NCBI GenBank assembly: GCA_001604135.1
Contig: LVAT01000008.1
Coordinates: 62,001 to 126,000 of the forward strand
Source of the DNA: Clostridiales bacterium Firm_14
GTDB lineage: Bacteria > Bacillota > Clostridia > Saccharofermentanales > Saccharofermentanaceae
Direction: 5' to 3'
DNA length: 64,000 nt
Shown piece after piece: positions 43,905 to 52,952 of this stretch (position 1 is its first letter; every line of letters starts with the position of its first letter). The translations under genes and the position numbers were made by a program. Under the pieces are notes generated by a model. It saw nothing but the letters and a program-made list of their open reading frames with translations. It did not search any database and had not been told where the DNA came from.

Positions 43905-44870
43905 ATGAATTCATTTTCCGAGAAGCTGATCGGCAACGTAAACAAGGTTATCGTAGGTAAGGATAAGCAGATTGAACTCCTGCTCGTATCCCTCCTCGTA
44001 GGCGGACACGTCTTGCTCGAAGACGTTCCCGGTACGGGAAAAACCAAGACCGCAAGGGCACTGGCGCAATCGCTGAATCTTGATTTCAGACGTGTCCAGT
44101 TTACTATCGACCTTCTGCCGTCAGATCTGACCGGTATCAATTATTTCGACCGTCAGGCAAATGAATTCGTATTCCGCAAAGGTCCTATTTTCACAAATAT
44201 CCTTCTTGCAGATGAGATCAACCGCGCTACCGCAAGGACTCAGTCGAGCCTTCTCGAGTGCATGGAAGAAAAGCAGGTAACGGTAGACGGCGAGACAAGA
44301 AAACTCGATCTTCCTTTCCTTGTAATAGCTACAGAGAACCCCGTCGAATCACAGGGAACTTTCCCGCTTCCGGAAGCACAGCTCGACCGTTTCCTCATGA
44401 TGATCAAGATGGACTATCCTACTCATGACGAGAGCATCGAGATCCTGAAGAGATTTGCAACGGAAGATCCGCTTAACGATCTTGAATCCGTTACGAACAG
44501 GGAAGAGATAAAAGAGATGCAGGATAAAGTTAAGAAGATATTCGTATCTGATCTTCTCTACGACTATGCAACAAGGATCGTTGAAGCGACAAGAGAATCA
44601 GCTGACATCGCAATCGGTGCGAGCCCGCGTGCGCTTCTCGCTTTCGTTGCTGCTGCAAAGGCACTGGCTTTTGTCAGAGGCAGAAAGAACTGCGTTCCTG
44701 ATGATTTCAAGGAACTTGCTGTTCCCGTACTCGCACACAGACTTACGATGCGTTCTCAGAGATCACTTTCTTCTGACGGCAAGCTCATGCTGAAGCGTGA
44801 CAGCGCAGAAGCGATCCTGGTGAAGATATTGAACAGCGTTTCCTGCCCGACAGAGGACTTCACAAAGTAA
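43905..44870 (+). CDS. MoxR-family AAA+ ATPase
   Basis: This 321-residue protein has Walker A VPGTGKT (41-47) and Walker B ILLADEINRA (99-108, with D103-E104), plus IATENPVESQGTFPLPEAQLDRF (sensor 1) typical of MoxR. MoxR ATPases work as chaperones together with DUF58 and VWA or transglutaminase-like partners; here the DUF58 gene follows 13 bases after the stop. A TATAAT lies at 43845-43850. Confidence 0.93.
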   Translation: MNSFSEKLIGNVNKVIVGKDKQIELLLVSLLVGGHVLLEDVPGTGKTKTARALAQSLNLDFRRVQFTIDLLPSDLTGINYFDRQANEFVFRKGPIFTNILLADEINRATARTQSSLLECMEEKQVTVDGETRKLDLPFLVIATENPVESQGTFPLPEAQLDRFLMMIKMDYPTHDESIEILKRFATEDPLNDLESVTNREEIKEMQDKVKKIFVSDLLYDYATRIVEATRESADIAIGASPRALLAFVAAAKALAFVRGRKNCVPDDFKELAVPVLAHRLTMRSQRSLSSDGKLMLKRDSAEAILVKILNSVSCPTEDFTK

Positions 44871-44882
44871 GTCTTTTCGCAC

Positions 44883-46013
44883 ATGGAAATCATCGTACTG
44901 ATCGCAGTTCTCGGCATTGTATTCATAGTAGAGAGTCTCTACTATCGTTATCATGCGCTCGATGATCTTGATCTCTCGGTGTATTTCTCGAAAGATGTCG
45001 CAAACTGCGGTGAAGACGTAGAACTCATTGAGGTCGCGATGAACAGGAAGAGGCTTCCGCTGCCGTTCATCATCCTCAAATTCGAATCTCCCAGGGGACT
45101 TGATTTTTATGACATGACCAATGTCTCCGCATCGGACCACATGTACCGTGAAGACATGCTTTCCATGAAGCCTTTGTCAAAGCATACGCGACGTATCAAA
45201 GTGCAGTGCAGCAAGCGCGGATACTATACTTTCCCAAGAGTCGGAATCACAACTGCAGATCTGTTCCTGACATCGCGTTATAACACTAATTTTGACAACG
45301 AATCTGAACTTGTAGTCCTTCCTGAAATCGTTGATGGCGAATTTGTCGAGATGCTTACGTCCGTTACGTTAAGCGAACTTCAGCGCAGAAGGACTCTCAT
45401 TACCGATCCTTTTACGCTCTCCGGCATCCGTGAATATGTCACGACCGATCCGATGAACAGCGTTAACTGGAAGGCAAGTGCCAAGACAGGCGAACTGATG
45501 GTCAATCAGCGTGCTTCAACCAATGCGCCGAAGGTTCACATCTTTTTAAATCTTGAATACTATAACCAGAAACGTTCAACTTCACTTCTCGAGAAGTCGA
45601 TCAGCCTGGCATACACATATCTCAGCAAGCTTTCCGAATGGGGCGTGCAGACTTCGTTATATTCCAACGGACGCGATGCTGTTACCGGCGAGCCTTTATC
45701 AGCTTCGGCATCCGCGAGTTCAGTTGAGCTGGAGAAGAAAGCCGTTATATTGGGAAGGATCGATCTTAAACAGGCGGCAGTCCCTTTTACCGAGGCTTTT
45801 GAGAACTTCCTGGAATTGACTGACCATGATGACTTTATTGTCGTGATCTCACCTCAGTCCAATGCAGGTTTCTGTCTTCTTATGTCAGACGCGAAAAGCC
45901 GCCGCCCGGCTATTAACTGGATAATGCCGGCTTATAAGATTACACCCGAAGCAGATATCGAACCGAATATCGCGTCTGCTTACATGAGATGGGAGGTGAA
46001 GGGACATGACTGA
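44883..46013 (+). CDS. DUF58 domain protein
   Basis: This 376-residue protein has one N-terminal membrane segment (about 1-18), a beta-rich domain and the DUF58 core, ITDPFTLSGIREYVTTDPMNSVNWKASAKTGELMVNQ (about 178-214). It is the expected partner of the MoxR ATPase upstream. A VWA-like fold probably follows the core. The stop overlaps the next ATG by 8 bases. Confidence 0.88.
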   Translation: MEIIVLIAVLGIVFIVESLYYRYHALDDLDLSVYFSKDVANCGEDVELIEVAMNRKRLPLPFIILKFESPRGLDFYDMTNVSASDHMYREDMLSMKPLSKHTRRIKVQCSKRGYYTFPRVGITTADLFLTSRYNTNFDNESELVVLPEIVDGEFVEMLTSVTLSELQRRRTLITDPFTLSGIREYVTTDPMNSVNWKASAKTGELMVNQRASTNAPKVHIFLNLEYYNQKRSTSLLEKSISLAYTYLSKLSEWGVQTSLYSNGRDAVTGEPLSASASASSVELEKKAVILGRIDLKQAAVPFTEAFENFLELTDHDDFIVVISPQSNAGFCLLMSDAKSRRPAINWIMPAYKITPEADIEPNIASAYMRWEVKGHD

Positions 46014-47343
46014 TGATCCCCGCTTTGTTGCTCCCAAAGCTCACGCAAAACTTAATAGCCCGGTTATTGTTCGTGACAGTCTTTTAGCTGAGTGCCTTTA
46101 TTCTATGATGGTGACTATCACCATAATGTCATGCCTGATGATAATAAAGCTCTATGTCGTCGAAATAGATATCAGCATGTATTCACCGTATATTGTTCTG
46201 TTACTGGCACTCATTCATACCTTTATCCGCAGAAGCGGCATAAAGAAAAGCTATATAAATCTTCCCGTCCAGTTAGCTGTATCCTTTGCTTTCTATTTCA
46301 CGGTCGTAAATATCAAAGTGCTGGGATTCGGTCTCGACAGAAGGACCAGGTTTTACCTGATCGCATTTATTGTTGCATTGACTTTGTTCTCGTTCATTTA
46401 TTATTTTAGGCCGTCGCATTCGGCTGCTGATGCTGAGATTATTTTTCCGCCTGCAGCTGTACACATAGTCGGATGGCTCTTCTACCAATTCACACAGACA
46501 GATGTATACAACAATAATACTTACAGGAGATGGGCAGTTACCCATGAGCTTGAAATAGACAGGATCTTGTTTGTCAGGTTCCTTGTTATAAATGCGGTTA
46601 TAATAGCGCTGCTTTTCCTTGTAATGCGTCAGATCGCGGTCTTCGATAAGAAGTATTACCACTCGATACGCAAGAAATCGCAATCCACCATGGTGCTCAA
46701 GAAGCAGAACATCATGACGATCATATTCCTTATCGGACTTGTCATTGTTACCTTCGGCATTGTTCTGGTATTCCCGTATTCTTCCGTTTTTTCATTATTC
46801 TGGAAGCTCAATGACGCCTTTTGGAAAGTCTTTGGATGGGTGATGGCGCTGCTTTCAAAGATCGATACCGGTGAACTGGATTCTGATGTGACAGAGGAAG
46901 CCGTCAACTACGGAATTACAACTGAGGAGAGTCCTGTGTTCGCCGTCATTCTTACGGTGATCGCATTCATCGGCGTGGCTCTTTTCATTATCCTGATCGT
47001 TATAGCATTGTACAGGCTTCTCAAGAAAGCCATGAAAGAAGCTGATGCGAGAAAAATCGATGATGACGGTTCTGTAATCGATACCATTGAAAGCATCGGA
47101 GCTCTGAAGAAGATGTTAGCCAGAAAGGACTATGATTTTGGAACCGGTCACGAACGTGCCGTCAGAAAACAGTTCTATGACAAGACCCGCAGTGCAATGA
47201 AAAAAGGACTTCCTGTTGGCGATACATCGACTCCCGGACAGATCGAGTCTGTCCTTCGTGCTTATGGCGATGAGGAGATCTCTGCTCTCAGGGAAGAATA
47301 CGAGAATGTGCGTTACGGTCAGCAAAGTGACACAGCCCAATAA
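46006..47343 (+). CDS. Multi-span membrane protein with DUF4129-like tail
   Basis: This 445-residue protein has six or seven membrane segments and a C-terminal soluble portion with the sequence TPGQIESVLRAYGDEEISALREEYENVRYG, a DUF4129-like pattern. In many MoxR/DUF58 operons the third gene is a DUF4129 protein with or without a transglutaminase domain. No transglutaminase triad is visible here. It is probably a membrane partner of the upstream ATPase system. Confidence 0.7.
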   Translation: MTDDPRFVAPKAHAKLNSPVIVRDSLLAECLYSMMVTITIMSCLMIIKLYVVEIDISMYSPYIVLLLALIHTFIRRSGIKKSYINLPVQLAVSFAFYFTVVNIKVLGFGLDRRTRFYLIAFIVALTLFSFIYYFRPSHSAADAEIIFPPAAVHIVGWLFYQFTQTDVYNNNTYRRWAVTHELEIDRILFVRFLVINAVIIALLFLVMRQIAVFDKKYYHSIRKKSQSTMVLKKQNIMTIIFLIGLVIVTFGIVLVFPYSSVFSLFWKLNDAFWKVFGWVMALLSKIDTGELDSDVTEEAVNYGITTEESPVFAVILTVIAFIGVALFIILIVIALYRLLKKAMKEADARKIDDDGSVIDTIESIGALKKMLARKDYDFGTGHERAVRKQFYDKTRSAMKKGLPVGDTSTPGQIESVLRAYGDEEISALREEYENVRYGQQSDTAQ

Positions 47344-47398
47344 AAATGATATCCTTATTCCCGAAAAATCAATCCGGTTTGAGTTTTAGGAGTTTGTT

Positions 47399-48334
47399 AT
47401 GTTATATGCTTTGGCCTTGATCCCTGTTGTCGGACTTCTGATCTTTATCTATTTTAATGACAAGAAGGAGAAAGAGCCGTTTGGTCTTCTCGTAGGTCTG
47501 TTCTTTGCAGGTATGGGAACGATCGTAACTGCGATAATCGCCGAGCTCGTAGGCGGAATTGTACTCAATTTATTCTTCCCGTCGAATACGGTCTTAGGCG
47601 GCATCTTCGATGCGATGCTCATCGTAGCCCCTGCAGAGGAATTGGGAAAATTCCTGGTATTAAGACTCATCACCTGGAAAAACAAGCACTTCAACTACAA
47701 CTACGATGCTATCGTTTATGCTGTCTTCGTATCACTGGGTTTTGCAGCTTTCGAGAACGTCACATATGTATTCGGCAGCGGAATCGGTACAGCCCTCTTG
47801 CGTATGTTTACGGCAGTTCCGGGACATGCGTGCTTTGCCGTATTCATGGGCTTCTTCTACAGCAAAGCAAAGTATGCCAGCCTCACTAACAAAAAGGGCG
47901 CGTGCGCAGGATTTACGGCTCTTGCCATGGCTGTCCCGATCGTTATACACGGAATCTACGACGCGATCTTAATGGGCGGCGGCGCTTCAGGTGTTGACGT
48001 GCTTACAGGCTTGAGCCTTGTCCTCTGGATCGGTTTTGTGATCGCGCTGTTCGTTGTATCCTGCATCCTGATCGTAAAGACTTCGAGGAATGATTTCTGC
48101 ATTGTAAGTCTTCCGTTGCCTGATGCCGGCGGAGTGGTCCAGACAATCTACAGACCGAGCGTTATCGGCGGATGGACATGTTCATGCGGAAGCGTAAACC
48201 GGCTGAATTTCTGTCCTAAATGCGGAAACCAGCGCCCTATGTCCACGACCTGGTACTGCCCTGTGTGTGCGACACCTTCGGCGTTCAATTTCTGCGGCCA
48301 TTGCGGCTGTCCGAGGCCCCAGGCTTCAATATAA
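47399..48334 (+). CDS. PrsW-family membrane protease with zinc ribbons
   Basis: This 311-residue protein has about eight membrane segments with the PrsW motifs APAEELGKF (E80-E81), FAAFENVTY (E119), PGHACFAVFMGFF (H143) and VIHGIYD (H184, D188). PrsW enzymes cleave membrane proteins such as anti-sigma factors. The C-terminus (about 258-308) adds two zinc ribbons (CSCGSVNRLNFCPKCG and CPVCATPSAFNFCGHCG), which are unusual for a PrsW. TTTTAGGAG lies before the ATG. Confidence 0.82.
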   Translation: MLYALALIPVVGLLIFIYFNDKKEKEPFGLLVGLFFAGMGTIVTAIIAELVGGIVLNLFFPSNTVLGGIFDAMLIVAPAEELGKFLVLRLITWKNKHFNYNYDAIVYAVFVSLGFAAFENVTYVFGSGIGTALLRMFTAVPGHACFAVFMGFFYSKAKYASLTNKKGACAGFTALAMAVPIVIHGIYDAILMGGGASGVDVLTGLSLVLWIGFVIALFVVSCILIVKTSRNDFCIVSLPLPDAGGVVQTIYRPSVIGGWTCSCGSVNRLNFCPKCGNQRPMSTTWYCPVCATPSAFNFCGHCGCPRPQASI

Positions 48335-48429
48335 ATCGCTTATTACACTTGACCAATTGTCAATAGAGGTTGATAATTTGCCTATCAAGCAGTTTTTAAA
48401 TTTTTTTGATTTAAAAGAAGGCGCTTATC

Positions 48430-50814
48430 TTGGCAAATACGTTGATCGGATTTTTGGCGGATCATCAGGAAAACATCATGATGGTCTTAAGTGCAATGTG
48501 CGGCATGATTGCCGTCTTTGTTCTACTGATGAGATCACTCCCGCAAAAAAGACGCATAGCGCTTCTGGCCGTAGAGTTCTGCGCGATGTTCATAATGATC
48601 GCGGACTGCCTTGCTTATCAATACAGGGGCAATCCTTCCGAGGTCGGTTACTGGGTCGTCAGGATAAGCAATTTCACGGTCTTTTTCCTGAATATCGGCG
48701 TTTTGTATGCTTTTAACGCATATCTCGTAAACCTTTATGAGGATGCCAACAATGACAAAGGCTTTAAGCGCCTCAGGGTAGTCAATTATCTTGGAGTTGC
48801 CGGAGTAGTGATGCTCATCATATCCCAGTTTACGGGACTGTATTATTCTTTCGATGCCTCCAACACTTATCAGAGGGGACCGGCATTTTTTATCTGCTAC
48901 CTGATCCCTGCTGCAATGCTCCTGATCCAGATAACGGTAATCATTCAGAGCTTTAAGAAGCTCCACCGTGCGATGAGCATTTCATTACTGCTGTTCTCGT
49001 TATTGCCGTTCATTGCTTCTGCATTGCAGCTGACCTTATACGGATTGTCGCTCATCAATACCACGATCGCAGCGATGGCATTGCTGCTCTATCTTTTCGC
49101 GCTCAAGGACATGAACGAGACATATGCGCACGCAAATGACTTAAGGATCGAACTGCTTACGGCAGAGCAGCAGAGCATGAAGCGCCTCTTCGAACAGACG
49201 GCTGAAGCTCTTGCAAGCGCTATCGATGCCAAGGATACATATACACACGGTCACTCCGCGCGGGTGGCAAGTTATTCCAAGATGATCGCCAGGATGTCCG
49301 GCAAGAACGAGAAGGAATGTGAAGAGATCTATTATGCGGCGTTGCTCCACGATATAGGTAAAATAGGTGTCTCGGACGAGATCATTAATAAAGAGGGTAA
49401 GCTTACTCCGGAGGAGTATGAGGCAATCAAGCAGCATACTGTCATCGGAAAGCAGATCTTGTCAAGTATCGTGGAGTTCCCGCATTTAAGCATCGGTGCC
49501 AATAATCATCATGAACGTTTTGACGGTAGAGGTTATCCGGATAAGCTCAAGGGAGAAGATATCCCTGAGATCGCAAGGATAATCGCAGTAGCAGATGCCT
49601 ATGATGCCATGACGTCGAAAAGAAGCTACAGAGATCCGCTCCCGCAGGCAACCGTAAGACAGATCCTCATCGAGGAAATGGGTGCGCAGTTCGATCCGCA
49701 GTTCGCCGCGCAGATGATCCACATCATTGACGAGGACCAGGAATATGAGATGCGCGAGAAAGAGGACGTCAAGGAATTTTCCGGCAACGACGAATTCCAT
49801 TTTGAAGCATCGAATGCATTCCATACTGAAGGCATCCTGATATTCCCGAGCACAAAAATGAACATTCATATCCGCATAGCTCCTTTGGATGGCCATGACG
49901 AAGCTGAGTGCAGACCGGAAATGGTATTATTCGATTCACTTGACGGAAGGGTTCATGAGACCGGAAAACTGCGTGAAGAACTGCTCTACAGCAGATATGC
50001 TTCACTTCATCTTGACGGTACTTACAGTCTGGACGACGCAAGGGATATCAGAACAACAGTCAGTTCATCAGGCGCTGCGGACCACGTCTGCGGTGAATAT
50101 GACATCGAAGCATGCAGAGTAAAAGATCACGTTCTCATTAAGATAAGCAGCAGCAACGGTTCGGTCGAGTACATCATTGCCCTTGCGGACAGCACGAGGT
50201 TCAGTTATATCAGCTTTACCGGCGAGAATTACCGCCTGGAGGTTACATCGATCAAGCGCTGTGAAGAACCCGTGCCTTCTGATTACATTCCGAGGATCGC
50301 AAAGCTTGTCTCCTATATCGATTGCGAGGCCGGCAACGTGCCTAATATTCAGGTGGATAACTACCGCACCGATTCAACGGACGGCGTGCTTCTTAAGGAT
50401 TCAATGGAGATCGATTTCCATACGATGAGCCTTCCTACGGCAAGACTCATATGGCACTGTCCGTTTATCTGTATTTTCGCTTCCTCGGGCGGAAAGGTAA
50501 CCGATGAAGACTACCGTGAGTTTGCTCTGATCAGGCTTGACGGTGAGGTCTGGGATGCGGCTTCCTACGGTGAGAACGATATCCTTATCAGCAAGAATTC
50601 CGAATTCGACGGTTGGGAAAAATGGAAGCTGCAGAATAAACAGGGTATGGACTGCCATATCTCGATAAAGCGAGACGGAAAGACGATAACGACCGTGACA
50701 GAGAACGGCGGTATCTTCCTTAAGTGCACGACAAAGATAAAGACCGACGATGAAGATATCTATGTCGCACTTACCGGTGACCAGATCGCTCTGACAAAGA
50801 TTTTTATTAATTGA
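48430..50814 (+). CDS. Membrane HD-GYP protein with large C-terminal domain
   Basis: This 794-residue protein starts at TTG 48430 with GAAGG upstream. Seven or eight membrane segments cover about 15-230, then an HD-GYP domain follows with HDIGKIG (H307-D308) and HHERFDGRGYP (360-370), all catalytic residues intact, so c-di-GMP hydrolysis is expected. After about 445, roughly 350 further residues are mostly beta, with no motif I recognise. This second HD-GYP in the window has no GGDEF partner nearby other than the degenerate protein at 36494. Confidence 0.87.
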   Translation: MANTLIGFLADHQENIMMVLSAMCGMIAVFVLLMRSLPQKRRIALLAVEFCAMFIMIADCLAYQYRGNPSEVGYWVVRISNFTVFFLNIGVLYAFNAYLVNLYEDANNDKGFKRLRVVNYLGVAGVVMLIISQFTGLYYSFDASNTYQRGPAFFICYLIPAAMLLIQITVIIQSFKKLHRAMSISLLLFSLLPFIASALQLTLYGLSLINTTIAAMALLLYLFALKDMNETYAHANDLRIELLTAEQQSMKRLFEQTAEALASAIDAKDTYTHGHSARVASYSKMIARMSGKNEKECEEIYYAALLHDIGKIGVSDEIINKEGKLTPEEYEAIKQHTVIGKQILSSIVEFPHLSIGANNHHERFDGRGYPDKLKGEDIPEIARIIAVADAYDAMTSKRSYRDPLPQATVRQILIEEMGAQFDPQFAAQMIHIIDEDQEYEMREKEDVKEFSGNDEFHFEASNAFHTEGILIFPSTKMNIHIRIAPLDGHDEAECRPEMVLFDSLDGRVHETGKLREELLYSRYASLHLDGTYSLDDARDIRTTVSSSGAADHVCGEYDIEACRVKDHVLIKISSSNGSVEYIIALADSTRFSYISFTGENYRLEVTSIKRCEEPVPSDYIPRIAKLVSYIDCEAGNVPNIQVDNYRTDSTDGVLLKDSMEIDFHTMSLPTARLIWHCPFICIFASSGGKVTDEDYREFALIRLDGEVWDAASYGENDILISKNSEFDGWEKWKLQNKQGMDCHISIKRDGKTITTVTENGGIFLKCTTKIKTDDEDIYVALTGDQIALTKIFIN

Positions 50815-50823
50815 TTTTTCTTC

Positions 50824-50852
50824 TTGACCTTATCTATCACTGATGTTATTTT
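50824..50852 (+). promoter_or_regulatory. Promoter of the queuosine-precursor leader
   Basis: TTGACC (50824-50829) and TATTTT (50847-50852) are 17 bases apart, 164 bases before the ATG at 51016, giving a long untranslated leader. Confidence 0.6.
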
Positions 50853-50857
50853 ATTGA

Positions 50858-50920
50858 GCGCGCGAAAGACATGCGCCGACAGTTCGTTTGTGCCATCCTG
50901 TCGGAAAACAAAACCAGGAC
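50858..50920 (+). ncRNA. Candidate preQ1-type riboswitch aptamer
   Basis: CCGACAG (50876-50882) pairs with CTGTCGG (50898-50904) over a 15-base loop starting TTC, followed by the A-rich tail AAAACAAAACCAGG. TTTGT in the loop can pair with ACAAA in the tail, an H-type pseudoknot like those of preQ1 aptamers. I could not match a class consensus exactly. The downstream genes are queuosine-related. Confidence 0.4.
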
Positions 50921-50974
50921 AATCATTTATATCAGTTTTAGATTGCATTACTCATATGCATGTTTGATTGAATG

Positions 50975-51000
50975 TGACTCCTGTTTTGGAGTCATTTTTT
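50975..51000 (+). terminator. Leader terminator/attenuator before the queuosine genes
   Basis: TGACTCC (50975-50981) pairs with GGAGTCA (50988-50994) over a 6-base loop followed by TTTTTT. It lies within the leader only 16 bases before the start codon, which suggests transcription attenuation by the leader. Confidence 0.8.
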
Positions 51001-51015
51001 ATTTGGAGAAGAATT

Positions 51016-51696
51016 ATGAGTGAATCTAAAACAGTATCAAGATTATTCATGTGCATCGGCATCGTATTTGTTGCATGCCTTTTGCTCTCGAACCTCATCG
51101 CAGGAAAGATGTGGGCTGTAACATCAGACATTACTCTTCCTGCCGCAGTTATCCTGTTCCCTCTGACTTACATCATCGGCGATGTGTTCACGGAAGTATA
51201 CGGATTTAAAAAGGCTAGGACGATCATCTGGCTCGGATTCGGCTGCAGCTTTTTTGCAGTTCTGATCTACCTTATAACCATCGCTCTTCCTCATCCCGGT
51301 TACTGGGAAAACCAGAGCGCTTATGAGATCGTTATGGGTACGACGCCGAGAGTGGCTGCCGCTTCTTTTGCAGGATACCTTTTCGGAGAATTCTCAAACT
51401 CGATCTTATTGTCCAAACTCAAGGTTGCAACAAAGGGCAAGAACCTCTGGCTCCGCACGATCCTCTCGACTGTTGTCGGAGAGGGCCTCGATTCGGTAAT
51501 CTTCATCACGATCTCTTTCTGGGGAACGATGGAGAATTCCGTAGTCCTCAAGATGATCCTTTTCCAGTACCTTTTCAAGGTCACATATGAAGTTATCTTT
51601 ACGCCGGTAACATATATCGTCGTAAGATGGATCAAGAAGAAGGAAGGCATCGATGTCTACGACGACGGCATCAAATACAACATCGTAAAGGGGTAA
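51016..51696 (+). CDS. yhhQ: Queuosine precursor transporter (YhhQ/COG1738 type)
   Basis: The ATG at 51016 follows TTTGGAGAAG; the ATG at 50968 is not preferred since it would make the terminator part of the coding sequence. The 226-residue membrane protein has six predicted membrane segments and conserved YhhQ features: [12 protein letters not shown] near the N-terminus, [22 protein letters not shown] (about 50-71) and [20 protein letters not shown]. It imports preQ0 or preQ1. It is followed by queF 5 bases later, fitting salvage rather than de novo synthesis. Confidence 0.88.
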   Translation: MSESKTVSRLFMCIGIVFVACLLLSNLIAGKMWAVTSDITLPAAVILFPLTYIIGDVFTEVYGFKKARTIIWLGFGCSFFAVLIYLITIALPHPGYWENQSAYEIVMGTTPRVAAASFAGYLFGEFSNSILLSKLKVATKGKNLWLRTILSTVVGEGLDSVIFITISFWGTMENSVVLKMILFQYLFKVTYEVIFTPVTYIVVRWIKKKEGIDVYDDGIKYNIVKG

Positions 51697-51701
51697 TAAC
51701 T

Positions 51702-52184
51702 ATGCGTGATAAAGAAGGCCTTACAAAGCTCGGAAGTGCAGGCACTAAATACAGTCAGGATTACGATCCGTCTGTTCTTGAGACGTTCGAGAATAAGCAT
51801 CCTGACAATGACTATTTCGTAAAGTTCAATTGTCCGGAATTTACGAGCCTTTGTCCTATCACAGGACAGCCGGACTTTGCTAATATCACGATCTCTTATG
51901 TTCCTTCCGTTCGAATGGTCGAGAGCAAATCGTTAAAGCTCTATCTGTTCTCGTTCCGCAATCACGGTGACTTCCATGAAGATTGCGTTAACATCATCAT
52001 GAAGGATCTGATCAAGCTCATGGATCCTAAATATATCGAAGTTTGGGGCAAGTTCACTCCCCGCGGAGGCATTTCCATCGATCCGTACTGCAACTACGGC
52101 AAGCCCGGAACGAAATGGGAAAAGGTGGCAGAGGACAGGCTCTTCAACCACGACATGTATCCTGAGAAAGTGGATAACAGATAA
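51702..52184 (+). CDS. queF: 7-cyano-7-deazaguanine reductase (type I QueF)
   Basis: The 160 residues from ATG 51702 fit a unimodular QueF: the thioimide-forming Cys51 in [12 protein letters not shown], Asp58, and the NADPH-binding motif [20 protein letters not shown] (74-93). It reduces preQ0 to preQ1 in queuosine synthesis. queC, queD and queE are not in the window. It is co-transcribed with the transporter, so imported preQ0 is probably reduced here. Confidence 0.92.
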   Translation: MRDKEGLTKLGSAGTKYSQDYDPSVLETFENKHPDNDYFVKFNCPEFTSLCPITGQPDFANITISYVPSVRMVESKSLKLYLFSFRNHGDFHEDCVNIIMKDLIKLMDPKYIEVWGKFTPRGGISIDPYCNYGKPGTKWEKVAEDRLFNHDMYPEKVDNR

Positions 52185-52210
52185 CGAATATCCGATAACG
52201 CCCCGCTTAT

Positions 52211-52240
52211 TTGACCTGATTATTGTTCTCGCTTTATAAT
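52211..52240 (+). promoter_or_regulatory. Promoter of the zinc-ribbon gene
   Basis: TTGACC (52211-52216) and TATAAT (52235-52240) are 18 bases apart, 53 bases before the ATG at 52293. Confidence 0.65.
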
Positions 52241-52292
52241 CTATTTGTCACGTATAAACGAGACGAGTTATGGAATAAGAGGAGGAATAGAT

Positions 52293-52775
52293 ATGAGCAA
52301 GTTTTGTCCTCAATGTGGTGTACAGGCAGCTGACAGTGCTAATTTCTGCATGAAGTGCGGATTCGATTTCCGTACGGTTCAGTCAACGAATCCTGCAGCA
52401 TCTTCCGCACCTGCACCCGGCCCCGCAGCTTCAGCTGCACCTGCACCTGCGCCCGTTGTATCTCAGCCCGGTCCGGCTGTTCCCTGGGTTCAGAACACCG
52501 GCGTTGTAAATCCCAATCCCGTACCGGGATATGAACAGTACAACCCGACATTCCACTGCAGATGCGAATACTGCTATTTCGAATTCGATTACCATACATA
52601 TGACTTAGGCCACAGAGCATGGTATCCGCACGGATTCGTTTACTGCCCGCGCTGCCAGAAGCCCTTAAGACACAAGCTTGAATATGAGGTGTTGACCAAC
52701 GTGCAGCCTGTCGCACCTGTTGCCCAGCCTGCAGCACCCCAGCCGCCTGTCGTTCCGCCCGCGCCTCAGGCTTAA
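52293..52775 (+). CDS. Zinc-ribbon protein with Pro/Ala-rich linker
   Basis: The ATG at 52293 follows AGAGGAGGAA. The 160-residue protein has an N-terminal zinc ribbon (CPQCGVQAADSANFCMKCG, 5-23), a Pro/Ala-rich disordered linker (about 32-75), a second Cys-rich domain (CRCEYCYFEFDYHTYDLGHRAWYPHGFVYCPRCQ) and a Pro-rich tail. The domain order recalls zinc-ribbon adaptor proteins of Bacillota. Function unknown. A terminator follows. Confidence 0.75.
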   Translation: MSKFCPQCGVQAADSANFCMKCGFDFRTVQSTNPAASSAPAPGPAASAAPAPAPVVSQPGPAVPWVQNTGVVNPNPVPGYEQYNPTFHCRCEYCYFEFDYHTYDLGHRAWYPHGFVYCPRCQKPLRHKLEYEVLTNVQPVAPVAQPAAPQPPVVPPAPQA

Positions 52776-52787
52776 ATAGACCATTAG

Positions 52788-52819
52788 GAACTGTCTTCTT
52801 TTGAAAGCAGTTCTTTTTT
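52788..52819 (+). terminator. Intrinsic terminator after the zinc-ribbon gene
   Basis: GAACTG (52788-52793) pairs with CAGTTC (52808-52813), extended by an inner CTTC/GAAAG helix, followed by TTTTTTG. Confidence 0.85.
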
Positions 52820-52952
52820 GCGGTGAAAACCCGGGCGTTTTTCCAGGCACCGCCTGGAATTCTGCCGGGCATTTTCGAGACATACACCATAACCAGGCCT
52901 GAACGTGCCTAAATTGGAAATAATTATACTTATGTGATAATTTTGTATAACT

